This document shows, piece after piece, positions 60,401 to 64,000 of a stretch of DNA of 64,000 bases. Position 1 is the first letter of the stretch. Each line of letters opens with the position of its first letter. A program made the translations under genes and the position numbers. The stretch is from Branchiostoma floridae (lineage: Eukaryota; Chordata; Leptocardii; Amphioxiformes; Branchiostomatidae), in NCBI RefSeq assembly GCF_000003815.2, contig NC_049991.1:15998971-16062970 (forward strand). The letters are read 5' to 3'. A model generated the notes under the pieces. That model saw nothing but the letters and a program-made list of their open reading frames with translations, searched no databases and had not been told where the DNA came from.

Positions 60401-62825
60401 ATCATGTTCGTCTTGTGCCGTGAGCATGTGTAATTATGATCTATAAATTTGGCAATGAATGTGACAGTGTGTTCGTCCCACGACGAGCTGCCTACCCCGA
60501 AAAAGATACTGAAAACTTTTGGCCTTGTTGTCTTCGAATGCATTGTTATCGATGCTTTGTAAATGGTGTATTGGACACCTAGATGTCTGAAGTGTGCACA
60601 GCTCAGAAATAACTATTGTTGCATGTGTAGATCTCTTTAAGTTCCAGTATTTTTAATCTACCGGTATAAGTCTTACTACCGGTATTATGCCAATGCATGT
60701 TAAATCTAATATGACTTTCGTCACTTTACAGTGAAGCAACACCCACTTGATCTCCAGGCTAATCAATTGTCTAAACTTTGTCCTAACACTGATAGGAACA
60801 CACACTGATTTGAAGTGCCAAAAGAAGTGCATATTTGCCACCACGGATAGCATTTTATCTTTAAATCTAAGATGACAAAATAAATCTACAATGTAGATGA
60901 AAAAATTACAAATACAACTTAGATGAAAAATTGCACCAGCATTCATATATGCTCAGTCATCTCAAGAAATGACTTGGACATGTACATAGTCACACACAAA
61001 TTTTTTTTTTTTTCGTTTTGGTTCCTGCACTTTGCACTTAATTTTTCCTCACGCCACCGGCCGCAAGGACCTGCACCTGACCTGGATGTGATGCTCTCAC
61101 AGAGAGCTTTGTCCAGTACCTTATTGAGATTGAGATGTCACAAAGATCTGACTACCCACCTGTCTAGCACATGGTGTCTTCTGTATGAGTTTGCCATTGT
61201 GATTATACACTAACTTGGTGCCAACGTGGGCATCCCTGTGGCAGGTGGTGATACACAGGTCACTGGGAAAGGAAAACAAACATTCATCATCATGCATTTC
61301 TGCTGTAAAATTCAGTACTAGTACTTCTGTATTCATTCTGTATACAGACTTACTGTACTTTTTCCGATTCATGTATAAACATAATTTGAAGATGACTATA
61401 CTTATCAGTAAAACAGTTTCTAGCTCAGAAATTGACTGTTGAGAGAAAAAACCTGTATGTGATGCTAGTTCACCTTTACTCGCGGGGTAACCTATATACG
61501 TTGTATTTAGAACAGGGCAGTGTTTAGGATTATCAAACCGACGGAAAGTGGTTAAAAATTGCAATATTTAAAAAAGATCATCTGTCTTCTTAACATCCCT
61601 AAATATACCCTTATTCAAAAGCAATGGATATAGGTCACCTCAAGGATAAAGGTGAACTAGTGTTATCACTATCAGCAGAGAAGCACTGTAAAATAACTTA
61701 AAGCCAGGTTTTACCTGAGTGCACAGAGGGAGCTGAGAGCCTCCCCCCTGAACCCAAATGTTTCCACCGACGTCAGATCTGAGAAGTCCTGTAGTTTGGA
61801 GGTGTGGTGCTTCAGCGCTGGGTGACGGTAAAAAAAAACATAGATAGCAATTTATTGCTCAAATATTTCACTATTGAAAGGGTGAGGACTTTCATGGATA
61901 CTTTTATGAGTAGTCAGATTATTATAAGGGGTGTGTAAAAGAAAATTCCTACAAGTTTGTCAGGCAACTTGAACAAACAGACTCACTCCGTATCCTGTTT
62001 ATCGTCCATTGTTCCCTGTTACAGAGCAGTTAGTAATAATCCTTCCTATCAAACAAAAATGTCTCTTTTGATGCAAGATAGCTATCAGTACATCAAGAAA
62101 TGGATGACTTACTGAGTCCTTCAAAGTTGCTCTCCTCCACTCCTGAGCCGTTGTCGACCACCTCCAGCAGTTCTGAGCCGTACTCCTTCAGACGGATGTC
62201 TGTGGAAGGGAATAGCAGTCAACACTTGTGTGGAGTGATAGCATAAAACTGTTGTGTACACGTAGAACAGAGAGCTGGGGAGTGATGATCAGCAAGGTTA
62301 TGGTCATTGTGTTTGCTAGTACAATCAAACTGCACAAGTTATTATCATTACTTGCATTAAAAATTGTTTCTCTCTGTTTGTCACAATCATTCTTAAATAA
62401 ACACTAATTCACACACAGCTCAATATTTCAAAAGTGATTATGACACATTTTCCTGGTGTCAGTTCCTATGTTTGTAGCATATACTAGTATTCCCAGTGTA
62501 TACTAAGGCCCCGTTCATGATGCAAAAAATGAAACGGTTCTGTCGGTTAGGCCTGGAAATCCGGCTTGCCTAACCGATAGAACCGTTTCATTTTTTGCAT
62601 CATGAACGAGGCCTAAGTTTGTGGCCTATATTCGGGTGTCTCCTAGTCCTACCTAAGTTTGTAGCACACATTCCCAACGACCTGTCTCCTACCTATGTTT
62701 GTTGCCCCTGCGTCCAGACTGTTCTCGACCAGCTCCTTCATGGCGGTGGCGAGGTTCAGCACCACCTGGCCGGAGCAGATCTGGTGCACCGAGCGCCGGT
62801 CGATGGGCTGGATCGGGCCTGCCAT
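36406..62825 (-). CDS. PMS2: PMS2 mismatch repair endonuclease, 18 coding exons, complete
   Basis: Exons 5' to 3': 62693-62825, 62113-62199, 61715-61817, 61160-61262, 59559-59639, 59128-59216, 58432-58602, 58126-58225, 57547-57631, 57071-57150, 56461-56539, 41074-41104, 39921-39979, 38826-39711, 38346-38439, 37726-37900, 37305-37411, 36406-36609. All junctions are GT/AG and phases agree; the product is 888 aa (human 862). It pairs with MLH1 as MutL-alpha and nicks DNA in nuclear mismatch repair. GHKL ATPase motifs: [13 protein letters not shown] (catalytic Glu31), [17 protein letters not shown]. The endonuclease motif [12 protein letters not shown] (726-737) is split across exons 15 and 16; ACRK (838-841) and CPHGRP (870-875) complete the metal site. 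The acidic linker lies in the 886-bp exon 14. ATG 62825 gives a shorter N-terminus than human; a 5' exon upstream is possible. Confidence 0.95.
37072..37292. mobile_element. TAATCTCC foldback family, copy in PMS2 intron
   Basis: Starts TAATCTCCAGGCAGATCTAC and ends CTGCCTGGAGATTA, with arms of about 50 bp (ACTCCTTGGCCAGCTAAACT inverted). It lies 13 bp from the donor of exon 17. Confidence 0.8.
40626..40833. mobile_element. GTTCACCTTTAC foldback family, copy 1
   Basis: Starts GTTCACCTTTACTTGTGGGG and ends with an inverted CCCCGCGGATAAATGCCAAC form; TA lies at both ends. The second copy is at 61468-61657. Confidence 0.6.
41105..41699. other. PMS2 long intron, first part, no gene seen
   Basis: Contains a GT-rich microsatellite near 41668-41696 and otherwise nothing recognised. 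Confidence 0.5.
41700..42620. repeat. Diverged tandem repeat, about 280-bp period, three units
   Basis: Each unit has a phrase like GAGGATAACTCAAGAAGGGA followed by a TTTGGTATGTAGGTA phrase (near 41720, 42000 and 42285) and an AGGGGCATTTTTGTCAA phrase. Non-coding. Confidence 0.65.
42621..48700. other. PMS2 long intron, middle part, no gene supported
   Basis: Six kilobases of AT-rich sequence without a convincing exon on either strand. A 49-nt minus-strand segment at 43060-43108 has good splice sites but breaks PMS2 phase. Upstream non-coding exons of the LRR locus may lie here. Confidence 0.4.
48774..50485 (+). CDS. LRR secreted or membrane protein locus with five-fold FWRND repeat tail (gapped, frameshifted)
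   Basis: Exon 1 (48774-48899) encodes a signal peptide with a [14 protein letters not shown] core and an LRRNT start ([12 protein letters not shown]). Exon 2 (49189 to the gap at 49526) continues in phase with at least four leucine-rich repeats of the LxxLxLxxNxL type, for example [12 protein letters not shown] 100-N gap (49526-49625) hides the remainder. After it, from about 49657, a frame encodes five tandem 56-58 aa units with the pattern [18 protein letters not shown], then [17 protein letters not shown]. An extra A near 50274-50280 shifts the frame between units 4 and 5; the new frame runs to TGA 50483-50485. Joining LRR and repeat parts into one gene is inferred from order and strand. 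TAATGA just after the gap implies an intron or separate exon. AATAAA is at 51036-51041. It lies inside a PMS2 intron on the opposite strand. Confidence 0.65.
49526..49625. other. Assembly gap of 100 N in the LRR gene
   Basis: Exactly 100 N; true size unknown. It interrupts the LRR array and hides the link to the downstream repeat tail. Confidence 0.95.
49657..50460 (+). repeat. Five tandem coding repeats of about 168-174 bp
   Basis: The DNA phrase TTCTGGAGAAATGACA (FWRND) and GACGGGCCAATAAGAGATGA (DGPIRD) recur at each unit. The units are alike at DNA and protein level, which points to recent or homogenised duplication. Confidence 0.85.
51036..51041 (+). terminator. Polyadenylation signal of the LRR/repeat gene
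   Basis: AATAAA 550 bp after the presumed stop codon, followed by a T-rich stretch. Confidence 0.45.
51042..52660. other. PMS2 long intron between nested genes, no gene seen
   Basis: AT-rich, no exon or inverted repeat recognised. Confidence 0.5.
52661..53027. mobile_element. 367-bp Harbinger-like MITE, TAA target duplication
   Basis: The left end GGCCACACCAATTTAATTTC and the right inverted end match over more than 35 bp without mismatch. TAA flanks both ends (52658-52660, 53028-53030). The arms lead into A/T-rich TTTTTATTTTTATTT runs. The perfect ends suggest a recent insertion. Confidence 0.85.
53579..53586 (+). promoter_or_regulatory. TATA-like box of the nested mucin-like gene
   Basis: CATAAAAG, with a plausible untranslated exon from about 53610 to 53671 (donor AAAG|GTAACT) and a matching acceptor TTTCAG at 54466-54471, 18 bp before the ATG. 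Inferred from spacing only. Confidence 0.35.
54490..55275 (+). CDS. Small mucin-like Thr/Ala-rich protein, probably GPI-anchored, 2 coding exons
   Basis: Exon 1 54490-54705 and exon 2 55192-55275 (TAA) join in phase 0 to 99 aa. It has an N-terminal signal peptide ([20 protein letters not shown]), a low-complexity Thr/Ala/Gly core with TTAAGT-like repeats that would be densely O-glycosylated, and a C-terminal hydrophobic stretch [15 protein letters not shown] ending at the stop, the usual form of a GPI-attachment signal. No known family is identifiable because the core is low complexity. If intron 1 is retained the frame continues to TAA at 54844-54846, with AATAAA at 54889-54894, giving a secreted form without the anchor signal; this is inferred. 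The gene lies inside a PMS2 intron on the opposite strand. Confidence 0.65.
55276..56385. other. 3' region of the mucin-like gene, no other gene seen
   Basis: A diverged direct duplication is visible: AATCAAGAACAGGAATGTTCA near 55343 recurs near 55517 along with CTTCTTCATAAAATGACTCA. AATAAA at about 56302 may end the nested gene. Confidence 0.4.
56386..56425. repeat. ATTC/ATCC tetranucleotide microsatellite
   Basis: Tandem TTCA then TCCA units, 36 bp from the donor of PMS2 exon 11. Confidence 0.85.
56892..56962. repeat. Perfect 21-bp inverted repeat
   Basis: The arms TATGCCAAATAGCAATTACT(C) and its exact complement enclose a 29-bp loop. A related half (AATAGCAATTACTCATGCAA) is at about 15994-16040, so it is a dispersed element. 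Lies in a PMS2 intron. Confidence 0.75.
58693..59015 (-). repeat. Tandem partial copies of PMS2 exon 7 with its splice acceptor
   Basis: Upstream (in transcript sense) of exon 7 lie two copies of its first 60-75 bp plus about 90 bp of intron, and a third remnant. Copy B encodes [20 protein letters not shown] at 58690-58762; copy C (58845-58905) differs by few residues before a stop; remnant D is near 58976-59015. Copies B and C keep a CCCTCAG acceptor, but neither has a visible donor in frame. Confidence 0.8.
59729..59820 (+). mobile_element. Degraded tRNA-derived SINE
   Basis: Contains GGCATAACAGTTGGAGCATT, a B-box-poor CCTGGGATCAT and TGTGCCCTTGGGGAAGG, the body shared with 28905-29108. 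Confidence 0.45.
59825..61159. other. PMS2 intron 4, no gene seen
   Basis: No exon or RNA gene recognised beyond the SINE remnant. A short GC-rich island lies near 60000-60040 without a linked open frame. Confidence 0.45.
61468..61657. mobile_element. GTTCACCTTTAC foldback family, copy 2
   Basis: Starts GTTCACCTTTACTCGCGGGG and ends GGATAAAGGTGAAC; TA on both sides. Homologous to 40626-40833. Confidence 0.7.
62507..62613. mobile_element. 107-bp Harbinger-like MITE, TAA target duplication
   Basis: Nearly a perfect palindrome: it starts GGCCCCGTTCATGATGCAAA and ends with the inverted form; TAA at 62504-62506 and 62614-62616. GGCC ends are shared with the element at 52661-53027. It lies 80 bp from PMS2 exon 1. 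Confidence 0.85.
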
Positions 62826-64000
62826 GTCTGGGCTAATATTCTCCTATATATCCTCTTCTTAATCAACAGAACCTGCTAGTTCAAGTAGTTGGCTGACGAT
62901 GACATTAAATAAATTCCTGGATGGATGCTCGGTGATAATCATGAGGGGAGATATTCACAGCAAAACTCAGGTCAAACTCAAAGGTAAAAAAGTTATTGTA
63001 GTCAATCAAACTTGTTTCCATTTATGAATCTTTGTTGGTTGATTTAGAAAAAAAACAATGTGCAAAGTGATTTGTCTTTGCCTCAGGGGCCTTCACACAT
63101 TGCTGATATCCACGAACCTTCCTATTGTAAATGCTCTCTTACAAATTAAGCTCCAACACTACTAAAAGTAAACAACAAAGCGTCCAGAAATTAACAAGTG
63201 TGGCAAGACAGCATGCATGCATCTCCAAGCTTCAGAATGCATCTCCCAAATTTCGTATGTAATTTGCTGCGCAATTTTGAACTCCATCGAACCATCAAAG
63301 CTGTGTATCATCTAGTCAAAACTCATCTGATCATCAGATAGTTGAAGATGATCAAAATTTGATATGGATGAAGGGGAGGGGGGCATTCACCGTCATGAAT
63401 ACTGTACAGTATCTCGTCTATTGTTGTATACATTGGGTCTGAATCTAAATCTACACATTCATGTTTAGATGCTATTTCTTCTACCTGATCAAAATGTAAG
63501 AAAGGAGGTGATATCGTTCAGATAATCGACAAATCTCACCTTGTAGCAAATAAACAAATCAAACACCCGCCACTTTCTGGTCATCATGGGTAGGAATGTA
63601 CCACTGAGACAAGGGGGAGGCAATATTATCTTTAAGGGACGTGGGACGAATCTAAAACTCATTGGTTGTATTTATATATTTACAGTGAATGTTACTTAAT
63701 GATAAATGTTGATTTTTCTCAAAAGAGGGAGTGAGGATTGTTCAGTACGATGATATACAACAAGTACGGTACGTACACACTGTACAAGGACGCCACTAAT
63801 TTTAGCGGAATAGAATAGAACTGCAGTTTCATATGTTAAAACATTCTGGTGGATGCTGATTGGTCAAACGAAAATACCGACCAATCAGGGCAAATTAAAA
63901 TTTGATGCACCGGAATACATAATATCTAGTATCCCGTACATTCTCCAAAAGCTAAATGGTGATTGGGTGTCATCGACCAATGGCAAAGTCCAAGGAAATC
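62826..64000 (-). promoter_or_regulatory. PMS2: PMS2 upstream region with possible 5' exon and CCAAT cluster
   Basis: On the minus strand a segment ending at 63540 has a strong donor (CTACAAG|GTGAGA), and PMS2 exon 1 is preceded by TATTAG at 62832-62837, so a mostly non-coding 5' exon is plausible. ATTGG or CCAAT occurs at about 63860, 63880 and 63979. No further coding sequence is recognised to the right edge. Confidence 0.35.

Overview
The window reads as nuclear DNA of an invertebrate deuterostome, most likely a lancelet (Branchiostoma-like); the taxon is inferred from PMS2 and GFER exons close to the vertebrate ones, the intron-rich layout, the dense small foldback elements and the 100-N scaffold gaps. 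It is not prokaryotic. Nearly all coding sequence is split into short exons, so I assembled genes by matching conserved protein blocks to GT/AG junctions with consistent phase.

Layout. (1) 2-2023, plus: last exon of a secreted FAM20/Four-jointed-like protein with two kinase-like lobes, cut by the left edge. (2) 4587-27917, plus: a complete nine-exon PP1-type protein phosphatase (314 aa) spread over 23 kb; its introns hold most of the mobile DNA, including a 4.9-kb TTAA-bounded transposon. (3) 33559-35915, plus: a three-exon GFER/ALR (Erv1-type sulfhydryl oxidase). (4) 36406-62825, minus: a complete 18-exon PMS2 (MutL-alpha endonuclease subunit, 888 aa), convergent with GFER. (5) Inside the 15.4-kb intron between PMS2 coding exons 11 and 12, on the opposite strand, lie two further genes: an LRR protein locus with an unfamiliar five-fold repeat rich in FWRND and [12 protein letters not shown] (48774-50485, interrupted by a gap and a frameshift), and a 99-aa mucin-like, probably GPI-anchored protein (54490-55275).

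The genes do not form an operon or an evident pathway. PMS2 (DNA mismatch repair), GFER (mitochondrial disulfide relay) and the PP1 paralogue (Ser/Thr dephosphorylation) are independent functions. The notable architecture is nested, opposite-strand gene packing plus heavy colonisation by short inverted-repeat elements of several families: TAA-duplicating Harbinger-like, TA-duplicating mariner-like, a TTAA element, a TAATCTCC foldback family, tRNA-derived SINEs and LINE tails.

Most interesting leads: the tandem FAM20-like lobes that both appear to lack the catalytic Asp; the FWRND repeat tail; tandem partial copies of PMS2 exon 7 with intact splice acceptors; a hammerhead-ribozyme-like core in a repeated module; and a P2X7-C-terminus-like open frame inside the TTAA transposon. 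No CRISPR arrays, rRNA genes, functional tRNA genes or viral genes were seen.
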